Of a DNA stretch of 64,000 nucleotides, positions 1-10,598 are shown piece by piece. Location of the stretch: contig AP031355.1 of NCBI GenBank assembly GCA_037833965.1, positions 17,199,501 through 17,263,500 on the forward strand. Direction: 5' to 3'. The notes below the pieces were generated by a model. That model was not told the DNA's origin. It saw nothing but the letters and a program-made list of their open reading frames with translations, and made no database searches. The position numbers and the translations under genes were made by a program. Within the stretch, counting starts at the first letter, position 1; every line of letters starts with the position of its first letter. This DNA comes from Marchantia polymorpha subsp. ruderalis. Lineage: Eukaryota > Streptophyta > Marchantiopsida > Marchantiales > Marchantiaceae.

Positions 1-609
1 GACGAGCTCACCAAGGAGCAGGTGAAGGTCAAGGAAGCACTCATTTCTGAGCAGGCCCAGAATCGGATTTTGTCAGAGGAGCTCGTGCGACAGACGCGGT
101 TGTTGGAACAATGTCAGCTCGCACGGCAGGCGGATGAAGAGTTAATCCGCAGGTTACAGTCAGAGTGTGGCGAATTGAGAGCGCAACGTGCTGAAGCCGA
201 ATCGCAATTAGTGATAATTGAAGAGGATCGCAGGAAGGAAGAGGATCGCACGAAGGTGGAGACGGCGAGGCGTGTCGCCCACTGTCTCAAGGGCTACGCC
301 CACTGGGAAGTGAAGGCGCAGGAGAAACTCACACTGCGTGAGTTTGAATTGCGCGCAGCCGGGTTGTTGTCAGGCGACAGTAGGAGTCGGCGGAAGGTAG
401 CAAAGAAGCTCGATGCCTTTCTGTCGAAGGCACAGGATACCATGTTCACCCTCGAGGTGGAGGTGTCCGCGGCGTTGCAGCGTTTGGGACTGCGCAGTCG
501 AGCGGAAGATTGGCAGGGTAGGGAGTTAGTGCGCGGCAGTCGGCCGCGCAGGAGACGTAGTACAGGTTCCGCGGAGTGTAGTGTAGCGTGGTTCCGTGCA
601 GGCGTGTAG
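1..609 (+). CDS. C-terminal part of LTR-borne coiled-coil protein (ORF2), cut by window edge
   Basis: The frame is open from base 1 to a TAG at 607-609, so the start lies outside the window. The visible 202 residues are charged and heptad-like (rich in E, Q, R, L), consistent with a long coiled coil, with an arginine-rich stretch near the end. The protein is nearly the same as the C-terminal two thirds of the ORF at 7550-8482 on the other strand; the few differences include Asp for Gly in the second visible codon. It sits just upstream of an LTR TATA box, so it is part of a long LTR and not a host gene. I do not recognise the family. The last codons overlap the shared U3 sequence that continues to the LTR end. 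Confidence 0.6.
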   Translation, partial: DELTKEQVKVKEALISEQAQNRILSEELVRQTRLLEQCQLARQADEELIRRLQSECGELRAQRAEAESQLVIIEEDRRKEEDRTKVETARRVAHCLKGYAHWEVKAQEKLTLREFELRAAGLLSGDSRSRRKVAKKLDAFLSKAQDTMFTLEVEVSAALQRLGLRSRAEDWQGRELVRGSRPRRRRSTGSAECSVAWFRAGV

Positions 610-645
610 CGTAGTGCAGTGTAGTGCTAGGTAGGACTTAGAAGG

Positions 646-654
646 TATAAAATA
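646..654 (+). promoter_or_regulatory. TATA box of the LTR promoter
   Basis: TATAAAATA lies between the LTR-borne ORF and the leader-like half of the LTR. The equivalent TATA is present in the other LTRs (7505-7513 on the minus strand; 32381-32389; 35461-35469). It probably marks the U3/R border; this is inferred from position. Confidence 0.6.
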
Positions 655-2068
655 GTTCCAGGCGTTTTGCCTGGGGTTCTTTCCCATCAGAAGTGCAGAT
701 CAGGAACCCATTTCCTTTGCGTGTTTGTGTCCTTGAGTTCTGTCACCACGCACGAGGAGTTACAACTTAGCGTTCCGCATTTTGTAGCTGAAGGCCTGCG
801 GCCGAATGTTCAGAGCTAGTACATTGGTTAGAGACTTGAGTAGTTCGGATCTGCACCTGCGGGTGACTGCCGATGCTCAGAGCCAGTGACTAGTTAGATA
901 CTTGAACAGTTTCGCACCTACCCCTTCGAGTGTTTCTTTCTGATTGTACTCCTTGGGATTTTTCCCCTGAATGCCAAAGTGAAGTTTTGCTACTTCGTGT
1001 AAGCCTTGGTTGTAAATTCAGGTTACGCTGCAGCAGGTGCCTTGAGGGTAACCCCTGTAGTATTTCTGGGAATGACAAGTGCCTGAGAATTCAAACTCTT
1101 CAATAGACTGTTGTTGTGTTACTGGAATGTTTCTCAGTGAGTCCTTCAGTGCGGACCTGTGTTCTCTGCGCGTTTTGTGAGTTGAGAGTGTTGTTCACCG
1201 CGTATGAGTGACTTCGATCCGAAGTAGGCAGTCCAAACCGGGTTTCCTACACTAGCAGCAAGCTAGTGGAAGCGTTGTAAAAGCCGGAGTTGGAAGTCAC
1301 TGCCCGCAGCTTTGCCGAGTGTGCTCGCGAGAGACTTTCCCCCTGAAATCTTGAAGTAGAGGTCCTAACGGGTCTCTGGGTTGTGTTTCTGTAGTTTCAG
1401 GTGTGTGTGTGTGTGTGTGTGTTACGCTGCACTGTGCGACCTCCGAGTGCGCTCCGAGTGGACACTTGCAGTATTTCTGGGAGTGACAGTTGCCTGAGAA
1501 TTCAAACTCCTCAATAGTCTGTTAAAACGTGACACTTTGTACCCTGTGTGTTCCTCTGTCCCTGTGGGTTCGACCTTTCTACCACTATATTGCAGTTTTA
1601 GCCTTTAGTGGGTTATTACAAAGGACCTCTTGTGGAATTCGGATCCAAGACTGAATTCACTCTGGAAGAACAACCACTCACTTCAAGTTTTCATTAGTTT
1701 TAAATATTTGAATATATTTTATTAACTAACAATATACATAGCAAGTTGATGGCTCCAGCTTTACCACATTGAATGGTATTCTTGGAGGGTCACTAAGATC
1801 AATGGATACAGTTGGTGGCAAGAGAGTTGTATCTAAACATGGATACAAATCTAAAAATAAAAAGCTCATTGTTTGTTGAAATTGTGGCAAGGAAGGTTAC
1901 ATGAAGCAAGATTGCAAATCTAACTCATAGAAAAGTGATTTTTCATCAGCAAATGTTACTAATTCTAATTAACGAGTATTTATCTCCGGATGAATTTTCT
2001 CTATCTATTTATTGTAAATTTTGCACATCATCAAGGTTATTTGATGACTTCTGGATTTTTGATAATCA

Positions 2069-4538
2069 TGTAATAACCCACCAAAGGCTAAAACTGCAAT
2101 ATAGTGGTAGAAAGGTCAAACCCACAGGGACAGAGGTAACACACAGAGTACAAAGTGTCACATTTAACAGACTATTGAGGAGTTTGAATTCTCTGGCGAC
2201 TGTCACTCCCAGAAATACTGCAAGTGTCCACTTGGAGATCATTCGGAGGTCGCATAGTGCAGCGTAGTTCACTCAACACACACACACACCTGAAACTATA
2301 GAAACACACCTCAGAGGTCGGTTAGGACCTCTACTTAAGATTTCAAGGGTAAAGTCTCTCACGAATACACTCAGCGAATCTGCGGGTAGTGACTCCCAAC
2401 TCCGGCTTTTAGAACCCTTCCACTAGTTTCTGCTAGCACAGGGAACCCGGATTGGACTTCCTACTTCGGATCGAAGTCACTCACACGCGGTGAACAACAC
2501 ACTCAACTCACAAAACGCGCAGAGAACACAGGTCCGAACTAAGAGACTCCACTGAGAAACGATCCAGTAGCACACCATAACAGTCTATTGAAGAGTTTGA
2601 ATTCTTAGGCACTTGTCATTCCCAGAAATACTACATGGGTTGCCCTGAAGGCACCTGCTGCAGCGTAACCTGAATTTACAACCAAGGCTTACTCGAAGTA
2701 ACAAAACTTCACTTTGGCATTGAGGGGAAAAATCCCGAAGGAGTACAATCAGGAACAATCACTCGAAAGTGTAAGGGGGAACTGTTCAAGTATCTAACTA
2801 GTTACTAGCTCTGAGTATCGGCAATCACCGCAGGTGTAGATCCGAACTACTCAAGTCTCTAACCAGTACACTAGCTTTAAACATTCGGCCGAAGGCCTTT
2901 AGCTACAAAATGCGGATAGCCAAGTTGTAGCTCCTCTTGCGTGGTGACAGAACTAAGTACACAAACACGCAGAGAAAATGAGTTCCTGATCAGTACTTCC
3001 GAACTGGAAGAATCCCAAGGCAAGACGCTTTGAACTACTTTAAACCCTCTAAGTCCTAACTAGCACTACACTACCTACTATGGTGCGAGCCGCAACAGAT
3101 CCTACACCTGAGGAGTCGGCGGTTGCCTTCCCCTCTAATTTACAACCTATATCTAACCCTAACCCTTAATCTGAATCCTAAGCCTACTGTACAGAGCCGC
3201 CAGCGTCTTTACATCCAAGATCTGAGGCTGAAAATTTGCAGGCATGCGTGGCCGGCTGAGACCAACGGCTCCATCAAATTTCAGATCCATCCAACCGTTC
3301 ATCGCAAAGATATGGGCCCCGCAAGATCTCTGAACCCAAGCCGACATGCCTTCTCCAAAATCCGAGGTCCGGGGTACCCACATGCCGCTTGAATGCCGTT
3401 TCCGCGATTATGGGTAACGGCCTGCTGCTCACGTGCGACTTCACTCCCCGCCGTTCTGCCTCCCATGCGCGACTTCACGCCCCGCTGTTCTACTTCCCAC
3501 ACTTGACATAATCCCGCCGATTTCCGTCATCATGAATCTTCTGCCACGTGGCGCCGAAGGCGTACCGCCAAAGGCCCTTGAGCCAAAGGCACGTTCCCCG
3601 CCGGCTCCCTACTCGCAACTCCTTGGCCCGAAGGCCCTTGCGCCGAAGGCTCCCTATCAATAACTTCCGACACTCATAACTCATTGATCTATTATCCGTT
3701 CCAAGCGTTCTTGAGCTCGTTAGAACGAGCGTGTCGAGATCTTTCCAACGAAATCCTAACCAAGTCAACGCGTTACGAATTGAGAAAGTTATGAGGAATC
3801 CAGTCTTCCACCGAAGGCATTCTCCCGCATCGCCGAAGGCGTATCCGCGAAGGCACACCCCGAAATCGAACATCTAGGGCCGAAGGCGGATTTCCCGCCG
3901 GAGGCGAACTCCTTCCGCTGAAGGCAAACGTCTACGTATCTTCCGATAGTCATAACTCCATGAGTCCTCATCCGTTCTAGGCATTCTTGGGCTCGTTAGA
4001 ACTAACGTGTCGAGCCTTTTCCAACGAGACTCTAACCCAGTCAAGGCGTTATGAATCGAAAAAGTTATGATGGATTCACTCTTCCGCCGAAGGCGTACCG
4101 GCGAAGGCACTCTTCTGCCGAAGGCCCTTGCCCGGAAGGCGGCTACCGCTGAAGGCGTTGACCCGAAGGCCCTCCCTATCAATAACTTCCGACACTCATA
4201 ATTCAGTGACCTCTTATCCGTTTCACAAGTTGTTGGGCTCGTTAGAACCAGCGCGTCGAGCTCTTTCCAACAAAACCCTAAGTAACTCAAGGCGTTACGA
4301 ATTGAGAAATACGAATGAGTGATCTACCGCCGAAGGTGCTCGAAGCGGGTCCTGCAGCATGAACCGCCCGTTCCATCCCAAGCGTTCGACTGTGGCCTAA
4401 GCCAAAAACCCCTTTACTGTCCTCGATCCTCTTTTTACTCTGATTTTGCATACCAATTACTATTTACAGCTGCTACCGCGGTACTTACTATTCAAAAATG
4501 TTTTAGTTCCGACGAAAAACAAAAAGTGAGTTACCACA
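2069..4538 (-). mobile_element. Solo LTR, 2470 bp, with TSD AATCA
   Basis: The element runs on the minus strand from TGTGGTAACTCAC (complement of 4526-4538) to TGGGTTATTACA (complement of 2069-2080). AATCA occurs at 2064-2068 and again at 4539-4543, a perfect 5-bp target-site duplication. No internal domain or second LTR is present, so it is a solo LTR left by recombination. It is inserted in the protease region of the Copia relic. The U3 half carries three copies of a roughly 125-bp module (about 3663-3795, 3943-4073, 4192-4320), many GCCGAAGGC motifs and a short telomere-like run at 3153-3168. No long ORF is present, unlike the 5.3-kb LTR. Confidence 0.9.
3663..4320. repeat. Three tandem-like copies of a ~125-bp LTR module
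   Basis: Each copy includes 'CATAACTC..TGA', a central block around 'GGGCTCGTTAGAAC' with 'GTCGAG', 'TTTCCAACGA', and 'CGTTACGAATTGAGAAA' or a variant. Spacing is about 250-280 bp, with GCCGAAGGC-rich filler between. Single copies or pairs recur in the other LTRs (about 11443-11548; about 29020-29130 and 29745-29880, in opposite orientation, with later copies at the array period). Confidence 0.6.
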
Positions 4539-5116
4539 AATCACAACTGTTACATTAGCGAGGTCTTTAGTTTATTTACTATTTCAAATGTATCAATTTT
4601 CATGGAGAATAATCAATCTTGTGAAATTGGAGATAGTAGATTTGTAAATATTTACATGTTTAATGAAGTTATGCGTACTTTGATTCATGTTAGAATTATA
4701 CATAGGAGTAGGAAGAACTTGACCTCAATTAAAATGTTGGCTAGAAAAATACTTGTTTGAAATGCTATCGAAGACTTACTTCAAGTATAGAGAGGTAAAT
4801 TGACAATTATCAGAGATCACAAGCATCACATTATGCATAAAAATTTGAATGTGTTTGAAATCATTAACATCGTTGGACAAGTGTACGCCAATTTGTTGCA
4901 AAGTAACATGATTAACGTGTGGTATTCATGTTTAGGACAAATGAACGGGATTTATGTCATTATTTTACAGGAGAAATTCATACTTTCCAAAAAAATAAAA
5001 GTGATTTTAGCTTTTGTGAGCATTATATCATGGACAAACAGAATAGAAAGCTTTTGGTATTGGAAATTATAATTCCAAAAATTTTCTTCACTATTTACAT
5101 AATGATGTGTGAGTAT

Positions 5117-5546
5117 TAGTGTTGGAGGCACAACTCAAAAGGCATGCTCACGGGCTAGATTCATTCGCATTTTTCATATGTGGCATGCCCGTATGTAGGA
5201 AAAAATGTAGTTGTGTTGTCTAGAGTTATAGACAGTGGGATCAAAAAATAAATAGGAAATTATGCTTGTTATTAGGGCTGCATGTACTGAAACTGCTCTT
5301 GAAATTGAAGGATTGCCAAGTATATGCAATGCTGTTCTTGTGTCGGTACGTGGAATGTAGACAGGTCCTCCGGCTTGCTGATTGTTTCTCCTTCTAAAAG
5401 TGCTTTATTTTCATAAGAGTACATTTTCTGATACATTAAATATACGTATTGTAATATGGGCATGCTTGGAGGCACCGGGCATGCCTTTTGGCTTTGAAAG
5501 GGGGCATGGACATGCATCAAAAAATTTTGTTTTGCCTCCAACCTTA
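5117..5546. mobile_element. hAT-like MITE, 430 bp, TSD GTGAGTAT
   Basis: The 8-bp sequence GTGAGTAT occurs at 5109-5116 and 5547-5554. Between them the ends form terminal inverted repeats: TAGTGTTGGAGGCA on the left and the complement of TGCCTCCAACCTTA on the right, 12 of 14 positions pairing. The insertion interrupts the Copia integrase reading, which resumes after the right-hand duplication, so the original sequence can be read across the site. An 8-bp TSD and TIRs starting with TA fit the hAT superfamily (inference). It has no coding capacity. Confidence 0.7.
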
Positions 5547-6035
5547 GTGAGTATACTCTTTTGTTGCATCACTTTTTGGCATATATTACTATGTATGAAT
5601 ACCCAAGATTTACATATTTTATTTTCTCACGGACAAATTAGAGATCTTTGCAACGTTTAAGAGTTGGAGAGCCCAAGTGAAAACTCAGAGCAAGAAGAAG
5701 GATGAGATATTCAAGATCTAATAGTCGTATTGAATAAAATTCCAATGAGTTTGGTAGCTATTGTTAAGAGTAGGGAATTACTTGCCATCTCACTATAATT
5801 CCTACTCTAAACCAAAATGTTGTAACTCAACGACTCAATAGAACAATGTTGGAAAATGCGCGAAGTATGTTGAATCAATCTCATGTATCACACGAATTTT
5901 GAACTGAAGCCGTAAATATTACCGTGTATTCGATAAACCTATCTCACTCAAATTCAATTGATTTTTTGACACCATTCGAATTAACACACAAACGGATATC
6001 TGACTATAGTATGTTAAGAATCTTTGGTTGCAAAG

Positions 6036-6539
6036 TATAATCTTTCACATCTGAAGAAAGTAGCTTAAAGCTAAAACCAATAATCAATCGGTTGTCATCA
6101 TCTCTAGCCAATGCGTTCAGCAATAAGGCAGCAAATCCACCCTTCATTTGATCTAAAACCAAATTTTTTAAACATGAGCTCTGGATCAAAGCGTGAAATA
6201 AGGTCCTAAAGGCCGCATCGTCCACATCGTAGATGTAGTCCGAGTAGCTGACCGATTACTTGCCTAACCTCAAAGTTTCTAATCAATTATCACCGTTCAA
6301 CATCTTAACGACATTCTTCACTGCACTTGCGTCCTCCCATACGTGAAGTAGTTGTAAAGACTTGAGTTTCGATTGGTAATTTTCTCGGAGTAATGTGAGA
6401 TTCGAGAAAATACTTACATTCCATCCGCAATTAACTATTGTCAAATCCGTTACAGTAGAGTCATTCTGAGTTACCCCAGCTGTAAACCCAAAGTCTCCAT
6501 TTTCGTTTTGGAACTCCAGTCAGTTGGGCAATTCTCATC
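6036..6539 (-). pseudogene. Leucine-rich-repeat (RNI-type) protein relic, downstream part
   Basis: On the minus strand the translation shows LRR-like strands: VTDLTIVNCGW, LKSLQLLHVW, LETLRLGK, LKNLVLDQ, with the helix AFRTLFHALIQSS between them. This resembles ribonuclease-inhibitor-type repeats with an N at the turn. At least two in-frame stops are visible (after the segment ending NGDN and after LRLGK). The upstream part of the frame lies beyond the inserted 5.3-kb LTR at 11843 onwards. It ends against the Copia relic. I cannot tell whether it came from an NLR or from another LRR protein. Confidence 0.55.
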
Positions 6540-7549
6540 TGTAATAACCCACTAAAGGCTAAAACTGCAATATAGTGGTAGAAAGGTCGAACCCACAGGG
6601 ACAGAGGAACACACAGGGTACAAAGTGTCACGTTTTAACAGACTATTGAGGAGTTTGAATTCTCAGGCAACTGTCACTCCCAGAAATACTGCAAGTGTCC
6701 ACTCGGAGCGCACTCGGAGGTCGCACAGTGCAGCGTAACACACACACACACACACACCTGAAACTACAGAAACACAACCCAGAGATCCGTTAGGACCTCT
6801 ACTTCAAGATTTCAGGGGGAAAGTCTCTCAAGAGTACACTCTGCGAAGCTGCGGGTAGTGACTTCCAACTCCGGCTTTTACAACACTTCCACTAGCTTGC
6901 TGCTAGTGTAGGAAACCCGGTTTGGACTGCCTACTTCGGATCGAAGTCACTCAGACGCGGTGAACAACACTCTCAACTCACAAAACGCGCAGAGAACACA
7001 GGTCCGCACTGAAGGACTCACTGAGAAACATTCCAGTAACACAACAACAGTCTATTGAAGAGTTTGAATTCTCAGGCACTTGTCATTCCCAGAAATACTA
7101 CAGGGGTTACCCTCAAGGCACCTGCTGCAGCGTAACCTGAATTTACAACCAAGGCTTACACGAAGTAGCAAAACTTCACTTTGGCATTCAGGGGAAAAAT
7201 CCCAAAGGAGTACAATCAGAAAGAAACACTCGAAGGTGTAGGGGCGAAACTGTTCAAGTATCTAACTAGTCACTGGCTCTGAGCATCGGCAGTCACCCGC
7301 AGGTGCAGTTCCGAACTACTCAAGTCTCTAACCAATGTACTAGCTCTGAACATTCGGCCGAAGGCCTTCAGCTACAAAATGCGGAACGCTAAGTTGTAAC
7401 TCCTCGTGCGTGGTGACAGAACTCAAGGACACAAACACGCAAAGGAAATGGGTTCCTGATCTGCACTTCTGATGGGAAAGAACCCCAGGCAAAACGCCTG
7501 GAACTATTCTATACCTTCTAAGTCCTACCTAGCACTACACTGCACTACG

Positions 7550-8482
7550 CTACACGCCGGCACGGAACCACGCTACACTACACTCCGCGGAACCTGTACT
7601 ACGTCTCCTGCGCGGACGACTGCCGCGCACTAACTCCCTACCCTGCCAATCTTCCGCTCGACTGCGCAGTCCCAACCTCTGCAACGCCGCGGACACCTCC
7701 CCTTCGAGGGCGGACATGGTATCCTGTGCCTTCGACAGAAAGGCATCGAGCTTCTTCGCTACCTTCCGCCGACTCCTACTGTCGCCTGACAACAACCCGG
7801 CTGCGCGCAATTCAAACTCACGCAGTGTGAGTTTCTCCTGCGCCTTCACTTCCCAGTGGGCGTAGCCCTTGAGACAGTGGGCGACTCGCCTCGCCGTCTC
7901 CACCTTCGTGCGATCCGCCTCCTTCCTGCGATCCTCTTCGAGTATCACTAATTGCGATTCGGCTTCAGCACGTTGCGCTCTCAATTCGCCACACTCTGAC
8001 TGTAACCTGCGGATTAACTCTTCGTCCGCCTGCCGTGCGAGCTGACATTGTTCCAACAACCGCGTCTGTCGCACGAGCTCCTCTGACAAAATCCGATTCT
8101 GGGCCTGCTCAGAGTTGAGTGCTTCCTTGACCTTCACCTGCTCCTTGGTGAGCTCGCCCAGTTTCTCATCCTTCATCTTCTCGGAGTGCTTGTAGAATTT
8201 CTGATTAAGCTTGTACTGACCCCACAAGCACGCATGCTTCTCCTTCAATTCCTTCAACTCCTGGTCCACTCTAGCTAATAGCTTGCTGGTGTGGACTTTA
8301 GTGCGAGTCTGCCTGCTCAGAGAGCGCCGCCGCCGGCGCTCCAACAATTTCCTCCTCCTCCTCCTCGGTGTCTTCTGCTCCTGACATTTCTTCCGTGGAG
8401 CCTCCGTCGTCATCATCCGAGTGGAGAATTTCAGTCGCCATTGATTGCGTCGGCGACTGCCCCGAGTGGGGCTGCACGTCAT
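7550..8482 (-). CDS. LTR-borne ORF2: arginine-rich/coiled-coil protein
   Basis: ATG at 8482 gives 310 residues. Residues 1-60 are very basic, with runs of Arg. Residues about 65-250 are charged and heptad-like, typical of a long coiled coil. The tail is arginine-rich. The first 185 nt overlap the end of ORF1 in another frame, so it could be reached by frameshifting, or it could be the second half of a once continuous protein in which ORF1's acidic tail ran into the coiled coil. A near-identical C-terminal copy lies at 1-609. I do not recognise a family. No nucleic-acid enzyme motif is visible. Confidence 0.55.
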   Translation of the reverse strand: MTCSPTRGSRRRNQWRLKFSTRMMTTEAPRKKCQEQKTPRRRRRKLLERRRRRSLSRQTRTKVHTSKLLARVDQELKELKEKHACLWGQYKLNQKFYKHSEKMKDEKLGELTKEQVKVKEALNSEQAQNRILSEELVRQTRLLEQCQLARQADEELIRRLQSECGELRAQRAEAESQLVILEEDRRKEADRTKVETARRVAHCLKGYAHWEVKAQEKLTLREFELRAAGLLSGDSRSRRKVAKKLDAFLSKAQDTMSALEGEVSAALQRLGLRSRAEDWQGRELVRGSRPRRRRSTGSAECSVAWFRAGV

Positions 8483-10598
8483 CGACGTGTGCTGCCTGCG
8501 AAGGCACGGCTGCAGCCTCGCTGCTCGTCGCCAAAATGTCTAAGGCGGAAGGCGAATGTACACGTGCGGCATCCCCGTCTCTCGCTTGTTGATTGTCTAC
8601 CGCATCCTCTCTGCCGCCGTCGTCCGCCGCCGAAGGCGATTGAGCGGAGGGTGGCTGCGCGGGGTTGGATTGCGCATCGCGCATCGAGATTTCATCCCGC
8701 GGACAGTCACTCCGCTCCTCCGTCTGCTGCTCCCTTGATCGGTCCGTGGGGGCTTTGCCCGGCCCGTGCGCAGGCGCATTTGCCGGCGCCTTGTCCGCCG
8801 CAGGCGTAGCGCCGCGGACATCTATCGCCGAAGGCGACAGGACCGGGGGCCGCACGCCCGATGTTCCTTGGCCTATAGGCCCTACCGCCGAAGGCGCATC
8901 TATCGGCGGACTTCCCGCCGATGGTGCGGCCTCCGCACGCTCTCTGCTCGTATCTCCTCGGCTCGAAGGCCCTGGCGCCGAAGGCGCAAATTGCGGCGCG
9001 TGGTGCGCCGGAGGGTCTGGCCCCGAGGGCCGGTGTCTCGTAGGCGGTTCTTCCGCCGGCTCCTTCCCCTTCCTACGCTGGAACGGGGGTGATTCTTGCC
9101 TGTGCACAGGCGGCACGTGTGGAGGTGTCCTGTGCACAGGCGACCTGTGCACAGGTGAGCGCCTGTGCACAGGCGGACTGCTCCTTCCCACGCGTAAGCG
9201 TAGATCCACGTCCACTTGTGTTCGCCGGTCCGCGGAGGCTCGTCCGTCCGCGGAGGCTCGTCTGTGCGCAAACGGAACATCTGTCCGCATCGCACGTGGT
9301 AACTCCGGAGGCCCTTGGCCCGTAGGCGGCCTTTCTCCCGTCGAGGTTGCAGCGTGGCCCGTCGCTCCTGCGGTCGTCCGCGCTTCCTCATGCCTCTCTG
9401 GCGACGCACTTCCTAACTCCGTCGCAATTGTCGCCGTGTCCGCACTGTCAGCTGGTAACACCAGTCTGCGTGCCTTCTGCTTCGGCCGGCTGTATGGCTC
9501 GCACAGCGGCCGCGGTCGAATGGGAGCAGAGGGTTCTTGATGCTGCTCCTCTTCGGACTCTTCCCTCCATCGCCGCTTCCGCGGCACTCGTGCTGCAGGA
9601 GTGTGTCTCCCTTCGTCCCTCCGTCTTGATGGGGTAGAAGTCGGTGACTCCTCTGCATCAGTGTCGACCTCGTTCTCCCGCACATACTTCCCGGGATGGT
9701 CGATGGACAATGGCGGAAAATGTTCAAGCTCCGCCGCTGTCAAACAATTCCGCTGTCGATAAAAATTGATGAGGAAAGGAGAAAGATGGTTTAGAGTTCC
9801 CCCCTTCTCCTCAAACGCGTGCTGTCGCATCACCCTGTGCAGGATGCTCGCCCAGTGAATTGGAGTTCCCTCGATGACGCACTCCACAAAAGAGACCTGC
9901 CACAATGTGATGTAGCAGGCGCGGTGCGGCTGCAGTAATTGCATCAGCGCCGCGGACAAAGTCCGGCGAAATCGATCCTTGTAATCACGGGTCCTGTACC
10001 CATTCTTGGTTGACCTCCCGGTCTTGAACAGCTCCACAAATTGCGCCTCTTCTTGCTTGGTCACCTTGATGCTCTCACTGTCGAAAAGGAGATGCCCTGG
10101 CATGCCAGCACATCTTCCCAACGCCTGCGCCCAATCTTGGACTGTCCACCGGTCAACATGCGGACGCAATCCGCGCGAGGGTGGTCCCTGTGGCTCTAGC
10201 CACTCGCGCACCATATTCGCACAGATGTAATTCCATCCCCATAGCAAGAAATCGAGCTTTCTTGCTATTAAGCGCTCCTCAAAAGCGCGCAGCCCGTTCT
10301 GCGGCAGGCGAAGTGGCACCATCCGCAATCTGCTCGGTCTCGTCATTGCGTTCCTGGGGTTCGCTCGCCCGCTCATTCTACTTCCGCACCGCCCGGGTTT
10401 CTTTCTCTCTCGGCAAACTCTAATCGCCCTCAATTCCAAATCACGCGCACTCACTTCTCCCTCAATCAACAAGAAATCTCCTGTGCGACGACGTCGAGAA
10501 TGTTCCGCAGCCAGCAGATGGATGCGCGCAGCGCGCACAAGAGATTGAAATCGCGAATTCAAGAATGGGACGTTCTCCGCCGCCCGGTCGAAGGTCAT
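8298..10598 (-). CDS. LTR-borne ORF1: 766-aa protein with globular N-terminus and low-complexity C-terminus
   Basis: ATG at 10598 gives a 766-residue frame without interruption. Residues about 1-330 look globular, with patches such as EWLEPQGPPSRG, WTVQDWAQALGRC and CVIEGTPIHWASILHRVM. This part vaguely resembles the accessory 'plant transposon' ORFs of large plant LTR elements, which is inference. Residues about 330-690 are Pro/Arg/Ser/Ala-rich and contain repeated PSA and PVHR peptides made by palindromes that also occur in the non-coding LTR. The last 60 residues are strongly acidic. No protease, RT or integrase motif is present. The long intact frame inside an LTR suggests recent activity or selection. 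Confidence 0.6.
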   Translation of the reverse strand: MTFDRAAENVPFLNSRFQSLVRAARIHLLAAEHSRRRRTGDFLLIEGEVSARDLELRAIRVCRERKKPGRCGSRMSGRANPRNAMTRPSRLRMVPLRLPQNGLRAFEERLIARKLDFLLWGWNYICANMVREWLEPQGPPSRGLRPHVDRWTVQDWAQALGRCAGMPGHLLFDSESIKVTKQEEAQFVELFKTGRSTKNGYRTRDYKDRFRRTLSAALMQLLQPHRACYITLWQVSFVECVIEGTPIHWASILHRVMRQHAFEEKGGTLNHLSPFLINFYRQRNCLTAAELEHFPPLSIDHPGKYVRENEVDTDAEESPTSTPSRRRDEGRHTPAARVPRKRRWREESEEEQHQEPSAPIRPRPLCEPYSRPKQKARRLVLPADSADTATIATELGSASPERHEEARTTAGATGHAATSTGERPPTGQGPPELPRAMRTDVPFAHRRASADGRASADRRTQVDVDLRLRVGRSSPPVHRRSPVHRSPVHRTPPHVPPVHRQESPPFQRRKGKEPAEEPPTRHRPSGPDPPAHHAPQFAPSAPGPSSRGDTSRERAEAAPSAGSPPIDAPSAVGPIGQGTSGVRPPVLSPSAIDVRGATPAADKAPANAPAHGPGKAPTDRSREQQTEERSDCPRDEISMRDAQSNPAQPPSAQSPSAADDGGREDAVDNQQARDGDAARVHSPSALDILATSSEAAAVPSQAAHVDDVQPHSGQSPTQSMATEILHSDDDDGGSTEEMSGAEDTEEEEEEIVGAPAAALSEQADSH

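Larger units (their letters stand above)
1..1620 (+). mobile_element. Partial long LTR (3' part), same family as 6540-11842
   Basis: The sequence matches the complement of the 6540-8160 end of the 5.3-kb LTR over its whole length. It holds the end of the LTR-borne ORF, a TATA box (646-654), a G+T-rich leader-like region with a (GT)n run near 1400, and the terminal TGGGTTATTACA at 1609-1620. The leader contains two related copies of a segment around 'TATTTCTGGGA', near 1055 and 1470. No primer-binding site follows position 1620, so this is probably the end of a solo LTR. The left boundary and the target duplication cannot be seen. Confidence 0.75.
1700..6035 (+). pseudogene. Decayed Ty1/Copia gag-pol, split by two later insertions
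   Basis: Three collinear pieces form a Copia polyprotein relic. At 1700-2068 there is the end of gag with a damaged zinc knuckle (NCGKEGYMKQDCK near 1878-1918, one Cys-side codon lost to a stop) and the start of the protease region. At 4544-5116 the protease and pre-integrase region resumes, with GDSRFVNI and a CEHYIMDKQNRK zinc-type motif near 5018. At 5555-6035 the integrase core follows, including ATFKSWRAQV and, near 5868, MLNQSHVSHEF then a stop, and SDYSMLRIFGC. Stops and frameshifts are frequent, so it is dead. Reverse transcriptase and RNase H are absent; the relic ends abruptly against an LRR pseudogene at about 6035. Confidence 0.8.

Noticed and set aside
8665..9540. A 291-codon frame on the plus strand opposite ORF1
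   Set aside because: It is a shadow of the G+C-rich, repeat-rich ORF1; composition and the repeated palindromes keep several frames open.
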